A DNA stretch of 64,000 bases, taken from assembly GCA_002197995.1 (NCBI GenBank), contig NGZR01000005.1, forward strand, positions 5,332,001-5,396,000, given 5' to 3'. The translations under genes were made by a program, and so were the position numbers. Source of the DNA: Gaeumannomyces sp. JS-464 (lineage: Eukaryota; Ascomycota; Sordariomycetes; Magnaporthales; Magnaporthaceae). Below are positions 35,521 to 47,104 of the stretch, one piece after another; the first letter of the stretch is position 1, and every line of letters starts with the position of its first letter. The notes under the pieces were generated by a model. It saw only the letters and a list, made by a program, of their open reading frames with translations, was not told the DNA's origin and ran no database searches.

Positions 35521-38500
35521 AATATAACGGCAGTATAACTAATAAATATAAACGATTGGATTTTAAAATTAAAATTAAATTAAAAACGTAATTTAAATAC
35601 GAAAAGTTGTACTAATTTAGCTTTTAATAATAAGAAATGGTAAAAAAGCAATTAAAAAAACCCAAAAAGGGATATATTTATGTTTTTAATTTTTTAATAA
35701 ATATAGGATTTTATAAAAGAAAATAAAACGCGACGGAGCGATTATACATCGATTACCGGCCGTTAAATAAAGCTACGATTAAAAATCCGTACTTTTTGCT
35801 TTTTAGTAATAAATTGCGAAATAAGCCCGGTAAAACTTAATATTTATAGCTTTAAATTTACGAAAAGCTTATAATATTAATACGAATTAAAAAACAGCTA
35901 AAAATGGCTTATAGTTTTTAAAATAAAATTTAAATGCTATAAATTTTTAATAATAACCTTCGGGTTTATTAACGCATTAACTACGTTTTAAAAAATAATT
36001 AACTATTTATTGCGCGAATATTTCGATATTTTTATTTTCGTTTATTTAAACGATATTTTAATTTTTTCGAAAACGATAAAAAGGTATAAACAGCACGAAT
36101 AAAGGTATTTTAAAATCTATTTAACGCAAAATTTTTTGTTAAACTAAAAAGTGCGAATAGCATTCGCAAAAAGTTGCTTTTTTAAAGTTTATAATTATAT
36201 TTAAATAATTTATATAAATTTTAAAAAGTAAAAAAAATTAAAAAATAACTTATATTTAAAAACGTTACGGAACGTACGAAGGTTTTTAGGATTTTTAAAC
36301 TTTTATAAACGGTTTATCCGTGGTTATAACAAAATCGTTATATTATTTACGAATTTTACTAAAAAATAACTACCAATTTTATTAAAAAAAGCAAAAATAA
36401 AAAGCTTTTAAGCAATTACGGAACGCCGTGTTAAAAAAAACCAATGTTAGCATTTTTAAACCCAAAAAACATTTTAAAGTTAAAACCAACGCGTTAAATT
36501 ACGCGATCGGCGGTTAATTTAATTAGCGAAACGATTAAAAACGGTTACACCTTTGCGCGTTTTTTTCGCAAAAATTAAATGGATTTAAATTAAACTATTA
36601 AATCCACGATAAAAAGATTTTAACAATCGTTTTAGCATTTAAAAAATAACGGTTATACTTTTACCAAGCTAAATATTAAATTATAATATATATAAATTAT
36701 AAAAACTTAACACATTTTACAATTAGTAAAAACTTAAACAAATAATAAGTTTATTAAAATAAATTTTTGGAAAATTATAACATTCGGATCGAATACCAAA
36801 AAGGGTCGAAAAATAGCCGGGCGGATATTTTAAACTAACGATTTAACTATTAAGTTTTAATATTTAAAAATATAAAAGTAATCCTAACGGAAAAACTAAA
36901 CGGATTTTTGGTTTTAAAATAAAAAATATTTGTTAAAACGGTTTAATAAAAAAAAGTTTAAACATTAAAAAACTTTAACAAATTTATAACCAGTTAGCAT
37001 ACGGTTATTAAAACGTAACCAAAACGTAAAATCGGTTATAATAACATTATGGGTTTGTAAAAACTCGAGCCGAAATATAAAACGTAATAAAAAATTGCGA
37101 AAGCTGCGTTAAAAACAAAGCTAGCAGGTATAAGCTTTATAAGCTTATATAACCGCTACTAGCGTTTAATAAAATATAGTAAAAAATTACTATGGATTTT
37201 TTACTAAACTATTTAAATTAAAAAAGCTTTTAACAAAGGTTTAATACGATAATATATTATAATAAATAAGCTTATTAAATATACCTTATTTTTACTATAT
37301 AAAAAAAGCAGCAACGTTATAAAGCTAGCGTATATTGTTATTAAATACGTAATAGTAAAATACCGCATGCTAAACTGCTTAATTACGGATAAAAATAAAC
37401 TATTTATAAGCAAGTTTTAAATAAAGTTTACGAATAAGCTAAAAGTAAAGCACTTTTTATTAATAACTTACCACTTTTAAATAAACGGATAAACGAAGCA
37501 AACGAATTAAACTATAAAGTAATATTTACGTTATTACGTTAATTATAAATAAAACGATTAAATATAACTATTTTTTATAATTTAGTTTATTTATAACAGT
37601 TTAGTTTATAAAAGTATAAAAATTACACCATTTTATACAAACTACGGGTTTACGCTTATAACGTATACAAAACCTAAAACAGGAAAATATGCTTTAATAG
37701 CGGAAATGCAAATTACGAAACTAATTAAATTGTATAAACATTTTTAAATAAAGCTAAAAAAAAACTACGGTACCGCATAACTATTTAAGCAAATAAAAAA
37801 AATTAAAAAATTAATCTTTAAAAAAAGGGATAGCGTTTATTTTTTTCGACGAAATATTAAAATAAAACGACTAAACGATAAGTTAAACTATAAAAAACTA
37901 AACCCTTTTAAAGTGGTAAAAAAAAGTTTCGAACGTAAATTACAAATTTCGATTATTACTAATTATAAAATCCCACCCGGTTTTTTATATTTCCTTATTT
38001 AAACTAGCGTTACCGGGTTTTAAAAACGACGAATTAATAGAAATTAACCCGAAATAAAAGTATAAAATTAAAAAGTTTTAAATTATAAACCGAAAAGCAA
38101 ACCTAAAAAGTACCTAATTAAATGGAAAAAATACAGGCACGAAAAAAAAACGTAGGAAAATGGAACTAATTTTACGAACTATTAAAAAGCTTTAATAAAA
38201 AACCGGTAAAAATGCTTATAAAAAGGTTAGCAAAAGGAAAAAGTTTTAAAAAAAAGTCCGATATGGTTAAACTTTTTTTTTAAACGGTTGTACTGGGATT
38301 CGAACCTAAAACCTTGGCAAAAAAACTAAAGCCATACTTAATGTGCTATAAAACTTAAAAAGTTATTAAAAGGCGTCGCAATTTACTTTAGTTAAAAAAA
38401 GTAAACAAGTTTAAGTTAGTATTAACTTTAAACGCTTGCCAATCGAGGGAAACGGTAAAAGCTATAAAAGGTTCGAATTGCGAAGCAGCTTAGCGAGCCT

Positions 38501-38560
38501 CCCGGTCGGCCTTTTCCCGCTCGATACGTTTCAATTCCTTTACCGAGTTAATATTACGGC
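35520..38560 (+). mobile_element. Gypsy A copy 1: 5'-truncated chromovirus pol, RIP-degraded
   Basis: Forward Ty3/gypsy pol. RT has YRPL.KATIKN.Y (about 35755-35800) and VVVYLDDILIFS-like text at about 36030-36075 (tttatttaaacgatattttaa). RNase H and integrase are degraded between 36.3 and 37.9 kb. A chromodomain appears at about 38110-38165 (KYLIKWKKY.HEK), the signature of chromoviruses that target heterochromatin. Gag and protease are missing, so the copy is 5'-truncated. The 3' part aligns with 42.4-45.39 kb. Confidence 0.85.
38284..38362 (-). tRNA. Degenerate tRNA-like sequence (antisense), probably a relic
   Basis: The minus strand carries a T-arm motif GGTTCGAATCCCAG (38294-38307), preceded by a GGC..GCC stem that could be an anticodon arm with an oversized loop, and before that a TAGCACA D-arm-like element. 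The sequence 38284-38307 appears only in gypsy A copy 1; copy 2 lacks about 100 bp here. The acceptor stem does not close and the anticodon loop is too long, so this is at best an RIP-damaged tRNA or tRNA-derived insert. Confidence 0.3.
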
Positions 38561-38569
38561 GCATCGCGC

Positions 38570-39290
38570 GCATTATTTTTTCTAACCATAACCGTTTTTA
38601 TTTTTAAAAACGAAAAGCCTTTTCCTCCGCTTTTTTTAGTTCGGCTTTAAGCTTAAAATGTTATATAATAATATTTCGGAGCTTTGCAAACGAAAGCTTT
38701 AAAATGTCGCATTTTAAACGGTTAATTTAAAAGCATTTCACGTATTAAAACGACTTTTAAAAAAAAGCTTTACATTTTTTACGCTTTAAAACCTCGTAGT
38801 AGTAAAACTAAAAAGCATTTCGGAAAAGTAAAAAAGGATAATCGCTAAAAGCTTTTTATAACTAACGGTTTTTTCACGAAAAGGCGTTTCCGTACTCGAC
38901 CAAATATGCTATTAAAATAAAATAAAAATGGAAAATGGTAAAAGAAAAAAGTACTTATTACTAATAAAAAGCGGGGCGATAAAACGTGGTTTAAAAAGGA
39001 AACTTAATGTTATAACTAATATGCAAGCCTTAAAACGGTAAAACGGGAAGGGGTTTTAAATGGTGCTTTTGCCCTACGTTAAAAGCACGTAAAATTACGT
39101 GGTTAAAGCTAGGATTTGTAAATTTATAGCAAAGTAATAAATTTAAACGGGATTTGTAAATTTATAGCAAAGTAATAAATCCGAGCGGGATTTGAAAATT
39201 TGTAATAAAGTTATAAATTTAAAAAATTATAAGGCAAAAATAAACAAATATATAAAGGGATAAGTTTCCTATTATTTTAAGTAGTTTTAA
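38570..39290 (+). repeat. Gypsy A LTR-like block between copies 1 and 2
   Basis: Lies between the end of copy 1 pol and the start of copy 2 gag. Part of it (about 38.95-39.29 kb) recurs inverted at the left edge of the window. It contains three 38-bp direct subrepeats and a TATATAAAGGG box at about 39252, as expected in an LTR promoter. The exact ends could not be set because a second full copy is not in the window. Confidence 0.55.
39112..39225 (+). repeat. Three 38-bp tandem subrepeats inside the gypsy A LTR
   Basis: GGATTTGTAAATTTATAGC.. starts at 39112, 39150 and 39188, exact period 38 bp. The inverted copy at about 470-560 contains the same units, so the array is a family feature, possibly regulatory. 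Confidence 0.85.
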
Positions 39291-42200
39291 TTAAAGCTTC
39301 GGCATTAATTAATTTAAGTTAGCTGTTAAGCATTCCCTAAAGCAAGCAATTAAATTGTACTTTTAAGTTACGTGTTTTTTGTTTATTAGCACTAGCGATA
39401 CTATCCTTTCCACCCCCGAAGTGCCCTACTTTAAAAGCAAACCCCTAATTGTAACAGTTTATAGCGGACGAAATCGCTAAAAGCTAAACTAAAATAAAGC
39501 AATTTATTGCAAAATTAGTATTTTTTTAAAGCATTTATCGCAATTAAAGCGTACGAGTTCCCGTTTTTAAATTTTACGAAAAGGAAAACGGTAAATTTAA
39601 AACGTTTTTTATTAAATGCAAAAGCTATTTTAAGTTTTACAAACAGTCGTTCGTAAGCGAAAAGCTAAAAGTTACGTACGTTATTACTAAATTAAACGGT
39701 AAAGTAAAAAAGTGGTTTTAATTAACCTAAAGCGATCATTTTAAAAGATATAAAAAAAAGCTAAAAAGCTATTAGGATTATTTTCGCTAATTTCGAAACT
39801 TTTAAAAAAAAGTTAAAAAAGTGTTCGGGATAATTAATAAAACCCGAATCGCCGAAAAAAACCTATTAACTTTTAAATAGCGAGGATTTATAAACAAATA
39901 CGCAGTAAATTTTTAACGAATTAGCATTAAACTCGGTTAAAACGATACTACGTTAATACTGCACTTTTATAACAAATTGCGTAAAAACGCAAAAGATAAA
40001 TTCGCGAAATAAAATCGCCCTAAATTTTTTACAAATTACGTTAAAAACGCAATTCGCATAAGCGATAAATTATACAAACGATAATAAAAAAGGATATGGT
40101 TTTAAAAATGCGGTATAAAATAATAAAACTAATTAAAAAAAAAGCTAAATAATAACCTATTACGGTTTGCGAAACGCATTTAAACTTTATAAATTTTAAA
40201 ACGAAAGCCGCTTATTAGTAGTAAACGTAGCAAAAAAAGCAAAATAAAACCCGAAAAACGGGAAATGTTTTAAATACGGCTAAACCGGCCATATTAAAGC
40301 AAATTGCTTTTAACGAGATAATAACCGCTAAATAGCTAACTTTTAACGAACGCAAAATAATTTAATACAAAAAAATTATACCCCGGGTTAGCGTTTAATT
40401 AAACGTGCTATTATAATAAGCTATATGCCGTATATTAATTCGATAATAAGGTTATTAAATGGTACTTTTAAAAATTATAAAATATCGCTATGTTTAGGGT
40501 TATAAAAGTCGCGTATAATAGCGAGGGAAAATAATGCGTTATTTTTAGGCGTTCGGATTTAAAGGAAAAAAACGACGCCGTTTTTTGTAAAACTTAAAAA
40601 AAAGCAGCCTTAATAAGCGATTTGGAAAAAAAAACCTAAAAAAGCTTTTAAGCTAAAATACCTTTTTTTAAAAGTCGAAAAACTCCGATACTAACGCGGA
40701 AATAAATTAAAACAATTAAAATTTTAACACGACCAACTTTTAAAAACAAGCAAAAAACCCGAACGGCGTAGCTTTTATATTTATAATTCACGAAAAGGTG
40801 AAAAACTGGAAAGATTAACGTGCTTTTACGCTTTTTAAAGTTTTAAAATTCTTTTTTAAAACGCTAAGGTTTTAAAACATTATAGTAGCCCCGTTATATT
40901 ACGCCACCCCGGCAAACGGAAATAACGGCTTGCTTTTATCGTGGTTCGTAAACAATTAAGTAATTAAATATGCAAATAGCAAATTTAAAAATATATATTA
41001 TTAAAAGGTGCACTTTTAAAACAACCTTAGTATTAACTAAACGCATTTTAAGCATTTATACTGTTCGTAGCAATTATGCCAGTACCGGTTTTTGGGGTAA
41101 AAAAGCTTTCGGGTTTATATATCCTAAAAGCTGTTTGTCTTTTTAAAAACAAAAAAAGGCTCGTCGTACAAGCCTCGCCCGGTATATATATCCCATGCCG
41201 GAAGCCGCGGGGTGCGATCGTACAAGGCAAATCCCGAAGTCGGGATTTAACCTGGAACTTGCACAACCTCCGTGCATGACGGCATAACTGGTGATTTCCG
41301 TACCGGAGCCTCCGTGCCAGGGAGACGTTGTTTCCCGTTACGGTGCCCCGAGTCGTGGATTTACCGCTTTCGTAAATCGCCCCGTGCGACCTTCGGCTGC
41401 CCATTTAACATATACCTTTTTTAGGCAAAATGCATTTACGAAAAATGCAAATTTTATTTTAAACTTAAATTAAAATAGGACTTTTTCCTATAAAAATTTA
41501 GGTACGAATTTAATATTAAGCTACGGTTAGCATTTTAATTGCTACGTTAAAAACCGATTAATGTTAACAAATTCGCTATAATTTTTAAACCTAACGGAAA
41601 TGCCTGATATTATATGTTATAAACACATTCGATTAGAGAAAATGCGAAACTAAAAAATGTAAAATTATATGGCATAAAAGGCGAAATCTTAGCATTAAAA
41701 GATTATATAAGCGTATATCCCGTTTAACCTGGAAAAAAAATAAACGTACGGTATTTTTTTTTTTGTATTAAAAAATTAAAAAAACCACTTAAGCAAAACG
41801 AACGAAATAAAAAAGGGAAATTAATAAAAACCTTCGCGATAATAAAATTAAATTAACCGTATAACTTATTAACGTTTCAAATAAAATATTAAAGAAAAAA
41901 GGTTAAAGTAATAATCGATTGCAAAGCATAAAGTAATTACGTATCGCTATAAGCGATTAAATGGTATAAATCCTTATAAACGGAAATATTAACCGTATTA
42001 ACTAAAAACGGTTAAAAAATATACTTATCGCTTATAATAAAAGATAAATCGACCGAAAAATACACTTAATAACATTACGCACCCGAAATGAGGAAAATGT
42101 TATTATTATATTAAATACACTAAATATAAAAAAGGAAATATTATTTCCGAAATCCCTTAGTTTAAGAAAAATAACTTACGAATAAATTAAATTACTAGTT

Positions 42201-45200
42201 AAATTTAATAAAGGAAATTACAAATAATTAAAACGGTTTAATAATTACAAACTTTAAACCGTAAGCATAAAAAATAACGAAAGGAAAATATAATTATAAA
42301 AGGATTTAGCAATTTATTTTTACATTTAATATTAATAAATATACGGTTATTTTAAATGGAAAGCGATTAAAACGACCAAATTAAAATTAAAAAACGGCTC
42401 GCGAATGTTTTAAAAAAAATACTATAAATACGAAAGATTATTTAGGAAAAACCTAAAAACGGTGCTTTTCGAATATAAACCGCTCGATTTTAAAATTAAA
42501 TTTAAATTAAGCACGTAGTTTAAATATTAAAAGCTATATTAATTTAGCTTTTAATAATAAAAAGTCTTAAAAAATTAAGTAAAAAAAACTTATAAAAGGA
42601 ATATATTAAACCGTTTAACTTTTTAATAGCATACGGAATTTTATAAAGGAAAAAAACGGGACGAAGCGAATATGCGTTAATTACCGCTTACTAAATAAGG
42701 TTACAATTAAAAATCGGTATTTTTTACTTTTTATTAACGAATTACGAAATAAACTCGGTAAAGCTTAATATTTTACGGCTTTAAATTTACGGAAAAGCTT
42801 ATAACTTAATACGAAGTAAAAAAGGTTAAAAGTGGTTAACAGTTTTTAAAATAAAGTTTAAATATTATAAATTTTTAATAGTAACCTTTGGTTTTATTAA
42901 CGCATTAATTACGTTTTAAAAAATTATTAACCATATATTACGAAAGTATTTTAACGTTTTCGTCCTCGCGTATTTGGATAATATTTTAATTCTTTTGAAA
43001 ACGATGGAAAAATATAAATAACACGTATATATAATGCTTTAAAAGCTACTTAACGCAAAGCTTTTTATTAAACTAAAAAAATGCGAGCAGCATATATAAA
43101 AAGTCGCTTTTTTAAAATTTATAATTATATTGGGATAAATTTATACAAATTTTAAAAACGTCGAAAAAGTTAAAAGGTGGCTTATATTTAAAAACGTTAT
43201 AAAAGTACGAAAGCTTTAAGTTTTTTAAACTTTTACAAACAATTTATCTATAGTTATAATAAAATCGCTATATTATTTACGAATTTTATTAAAAACAACT
43301 ATTAATTTATTAAACAAGGTAAAAATAAAAGGTATTTAAACAATTACAAAACGCCGTAATAAAAAATTAATGCTAGCATTTTTAAACTTAAAAAACCCTT
43401 TTAAAATCGAAATTAACACGTTGGATTACGTAATTAGCGGGTAATTCGAATAGCGAAACGATTAAAAACAGTTATACCCGTGCGCGTATTTTTCGCAAAC
43501 GTTAAATAAATTTAAATTAAATTACCAAATCCATAATAAGGAACTTTTAGCAATTATTTAAGCATTTAAAAAGTAGCGACCGCATTTTTACAAAGCTAAC
43601 CATTAAGTTATAATATATATAAATTACAAAAACTTTACACGTTTTACTATTAGTAAAAACTTAAATAAACGACAAATTCGTTAAAGCGAGTTTTTATAAA
43701 ATTACGATATTGAATTAAATATTAAAAAGGGTTAAAAAACGGCCAGGCAAATACATTAAACCAATAACCGAACCATTAGGTCGTAATGCTTAAAAAAATA
43801 CGAATAATTTTAACGAAAAAACTAAACGGATTTTTAATTCTAATATAAAAAATACTTGCTAAAACGGTTTAATAAAAAAAAGTTTAAACCTTAAAAAAAT
43901 TTAACAAATTTATAACTAAAAAGCAAATAACTATTAAAGCGTAACCAAAACGTAAAAACGGTTATAACAATATTATAAATTCGTGTAAACTTAAGCTAAA
44001 ATATAAAACGTAATATAAAACTGCAAAAGTTGTGTTAAAAACAAAGCTAGCAAATATAAACCATACGGATTTTTGCAACCTTTGCTAGCATTTAACGAGG
44101 CATAGTAAAAAGTTATTATAAATTTCGTTATTAAATTTCCCCAATTTAAAAAACCAATAATTAAAGTTAAATACGATAATATATTAAGAAAAATGGATAA
44201 GTTTAATACATACGCTTTATTTTTACCATATAAAAAAGTAGTAACGTTATAAAGCTAGCGTATATTTTTATTAAATATGTAATAACGGATACGGCACATT
44301 AAACCGTTTAATTACGGATAAAAATAAGCTATTTATAAGCAAGTTTTAAAAAAAGCTTATAAATAAGCTAAAAGTAAAACATTTTTTTATAACTTACCAC
44401 TTTTAAATAAATAAATAAACGAAACGAACAAATTAAACCACGGAATAATATTTACGTTATTACGTTAATTACAAATAAAATAGCTAGGTATAACTATTTT
44501 TATAGCTTAATTCGCTTATAACAGTTTAATTTATAAAAGCATAAAAATTATACCGTTTTATGCGAATTACGGGTTTACGCTTACGGCGTATAAAAAACCT
44601 AAAGTAAAAAAGCATATTTTAATAGCGGAAATACAAATAACGAAATTTACCAAACTGTATAAACACTTTTAAATAAAGTTAAAAAAGTTACAATATTATA
44701 TAATTATTAAATAAATAAATAAAAATTGAAAACTAACTTTTAAAAACGGTAATAGATTTTATTTTTTTAACGCAATATTAAAACAAAACGACTAAACGAT
44801 AAGCTAAATTACAAAAAATTAAAACCTTTTAAAGTGTTAAAAAAAGCTTCGGATATAAATTACGAATTTCGATTATTACTAACTATAAAGTTCCACACCG
44901 TTTTTTACGTTTTTTATTTAAATTAACACCACTTAATTTAAAATCGAACGAATTAATAAAGGTTAAGCTAAAAAACAAGTACGAAATTAAACGAATTTTA
45001 AATTATAAACTAAAAAATAAACTTAAAAAGTACTTAATTAAATGGAAAAAGTACGGCTACGAAAAAAACACGTGGGAAAAAAACTAACTTTAGGAATTGC
45101 TAAAACACTTTATAAAAATATTAATAAAAGCATTTATAAAAAGGTTAAAAAAGCTAAAACTATACTTATTATGTTATAAAGTTTAAAAAAGTTATTAAAA

Positions 45201-45400
45201 AGTTACAATTTACCAAAGTTAAAAAGGGTAAACAGGTTTAAGTTAAGGTTAACCTTAAACGCTTACCAATTAAAAAAACGGCAAAAGCTACAAATAGCTT
45301 AAATTACAAAGTGGTTTAATAAACCTCTTAGTCGGCTTTTTCCCGCTTAATACGTTCCAATTTTTTACGGAGTTAATATTATAACTTTAATACACGGTAT
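39290..45400 (+). mobile_element. Gypsy A copy 2: chromovirus, 3'-truncated, RIP-degraded
   Basis: Forward. Gag (about 39.4-40.35 kb) ends with a zinc knuckle KCFKYG.TGHIKANC (about 40265-40305; CX2C partly lost, the H and last C kept). Protease sits around 40.7-41.5 kb and is interrupted by the GC-rich insert at 41059-41431. RT at about 42.65-43.0 kb includes FVLAYLDNILIL (about 42957; second Asp changed to Asn). Integrase is at about 43.4-44.6 kb. The chromodomain KKYLIKWKKYGYEKNTWE lies at about 45025-45080. Homology with copy 1 ends at about 45.39 kb and no 3' LTR follows. Confidence 0.85.
41059..41431 (-). mobile_element. GC-rich, un-RIPped SINE-like insert in gypsy A2
   Basis: About 370 bp of balanced composition inside a very AT-rich host. 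Flanked by the 7-mer GCATTTA on both sides (41052-41058 and 41432-41438), a possible target duplication. The minus strand shows a CCAGGTTAAATCCC motif similar to an RNA polymerase III B box (GGTTCAAATCC with one C-to-T), a perfect 9-bp-arm hairpin (41229-41248, AAATCCCGA/TCGGGATTT), and near its 3' side a 5-bp-arm hairpin AGGCT..AGCCT followed by T7 (41175 to 41151), resembling a pol III stop. No protein motif. A SINE or other structured non-coding insert is the best reading; its family is unknown. Confidence 0.5.
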
Positions 45401-46520
45401 CCTAATATTTTTTTCGTAATAATATAAGTTTTCGTGCGGGGTTTATTAAAGTTAATTAATATCCTGCAAAGGTTAATTTTATTATTATTATAATTTGCAA
45501 ACACTATTATATAATAGTTTTAGTTTTCGCAATGGCTAAATAGGACTACATTTAATCGCATTTACGCGATTTATACATCCCTATATAAGCTGCGATATAT
45601 TTAAATGTAATTTGCATATCGTTAAAATATTACCTTTTATTATCGCGTTAATGTTTTACGCGAAATAATATTTATTTAACTTAATCGCGACACGCGCATT
45701 AATTTTAACGTGGACCTTCCCGTTTATATTCGCGTTTTTATTATGTCGATAATATTTTTCTCCTTTTATAAAAAGCGATGTGTTTTTTGCTTAAAGTTGC
45801 AGGACTTCCTTTTTTTAAATGTATTTACGATTCCGTTACCGGCGAGCTTTTTAATATCGTCGCTTTTACTTTAATCTTCTTATACGGCATAATCCGCTTT
45901 ACAGCCCGTCGTTTTTAATACCGCTATTAGTACTATTAAGTGCTGCTTACATTTTATTTATCCCGATTGTTCGACCCGTCGCATATAGCCTTTTCGCCCA
46001 CTTTTTATTCGCCATTTACAAAAGCAGCAGCTTTTTTAACATTTACGGCATTTGTTAAATCATTTAGCGTTTTTTCCTTTACTATTGGCACGATGGTTTT
46101 TAAAACTCAAAAAGGCTATAAGCGGCATTTCGGCCGCCGCCGAAGCTTTTACCGCTTTGCGGCACAAATTAAATAGCGACCGAGGTTAAAAAGCACGTTC
46201 GGGGGTATTTTATAAAGAACGATTCGACATTTACAGTTTTGCAAATTTTATACGGGGTTTAATAATAATAACTTTATGCTTTTAGCTATTAAATTGTATC
46301 GTGGTTTCGATAAGGGTGCGAATGCGCCTTTTATTATCCTTCGTAAAGCTAAAGCAAAAATGCAGGTTTATGTTTTTCAGTTATGCAATATGCGCATTTT
46401 CGTGTATATTATTCCTTTTTCCGGCATGGATGGACCTTAACAATCGAAGCCCAGTATCAAAAAGGACGAGAATCTCCTTCATATGTACGGAAAAAATACC
46501 ATCCAAAGGAAGCTTTCTCT
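45400..46520. other. Transition zone from RIP-mutated to balanced DNA
   Basis: Composition shifts gradually. The stretch 45.76-46.18 kb has a readable minus-strand text (..KTIVPIVKEKTLNDLTNAVNVKKAAAFV..) that I cannot assign. 46301-46531 has an open forward frame with a hydrophobic middle, unrecognised. No gene supported. Confidence 0.35.
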
Positions 46521-46557
46521 TTACCAATTAACTATTAATATATAAATCCACCGTACT

Positions 46558-46686
46558 GCTGCCCGTCGCTTCAAATCGGGCTAATCCGGTTATGGGCTTT
46601 AAAAAAGAAAGTATTTCGATTCCGGCGACTTTGCGCTTTCGAAAACCAGGACACCCTCCGATATCGGCACCGTAGCTACGGGCAGC
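46558..46686. repeat. Short inverted repeat flanking a 110-bp spacer
   Basis: GCTGCCCGT at 46558-46566 and ACGGGCAGC at 46678-46686 form 9-bp inverted arms just before the first reversed LINE-2 3' end. Possibly chance or the ends of a small element. Confidence 0.4.
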
Positions 46687-46689
46687 GAG

Positions 46690-47104
46690 CACCCCACCCG
46701 GGAGAGAGAGAGAGAGAGAGAGAGTATATTTAACGTCAGTAAATCGGGATCTACCAGTCCCTGCCTCCCAAGGGGCATATAACGTGCTAGCGCTACCTAA
46801 GCTTAACACTAGGCTATATGCTGCTATCAAGGCGGCTAACAAATTAAACCCGAAGGCACACGGGGGTCGGGCCGCATTCCGGCGCTCCTTGTTAGTGAGC
46901 GGGCAATCGACAATAGGGCGTAAAAATACGCCGGGGCGTTGTAAAGCGCTGCGGGTGGTAGTGATGCTGTTGGCCGGCGGGTATGCCGGAAAGGGGGTAA
47001 AGCCGGGTTTGGGCGGGGGAGGGGGTCTTCGGGACCTCCCCTGGGCCCGGCCTAAAGTGCGGGGGATTAACGAGCCTACTGGTAATCCTAATGGTACAAA
47101 GGAG
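46690..47104 (-). mobile_element. LINE-2 3' end, reversed copy 1
   Basis: Reverse complement of about 15.25-15.66 kb: (GA)n tail at 46702-46725, then TATATTTAACGTCAGTAAAT, the CCCTGCCTCCCAAGGGGC block, and onward to GGGGGATTAACGAGCC at about 47063. Much less RIP damage than the 15 kb copy, leaving long antisense frames without meaning. Severely 5'-truncated, as usual for dead-on-arrival LINE insertions. Confidence 0.85.

Noticed and set aside
41229..41300. Canonical tRNA gene within the GC-rich insert
   Set aside because: There is a T-arm-like motif and a 5-bp stem with 7-nt loop (TGCAC/GTGCA), but position 33 is not T and no acceptor stem closes; SINE-like is the safer reading.
41383..41402. 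GTGCGACC start of a group II intron
   Set aside because: No domain V-like sequence or intron-encoded protein nearby; an 8-mer match is not enough.
1..46300. Alternative genetic code or mitochondrial DNA to explain AT-richness and frequent TAA
   Set aside because: Stops interrupt clear nuclear transposon proteins at CpA-derived positions, and CpG remains abundant; RIP explains this better.
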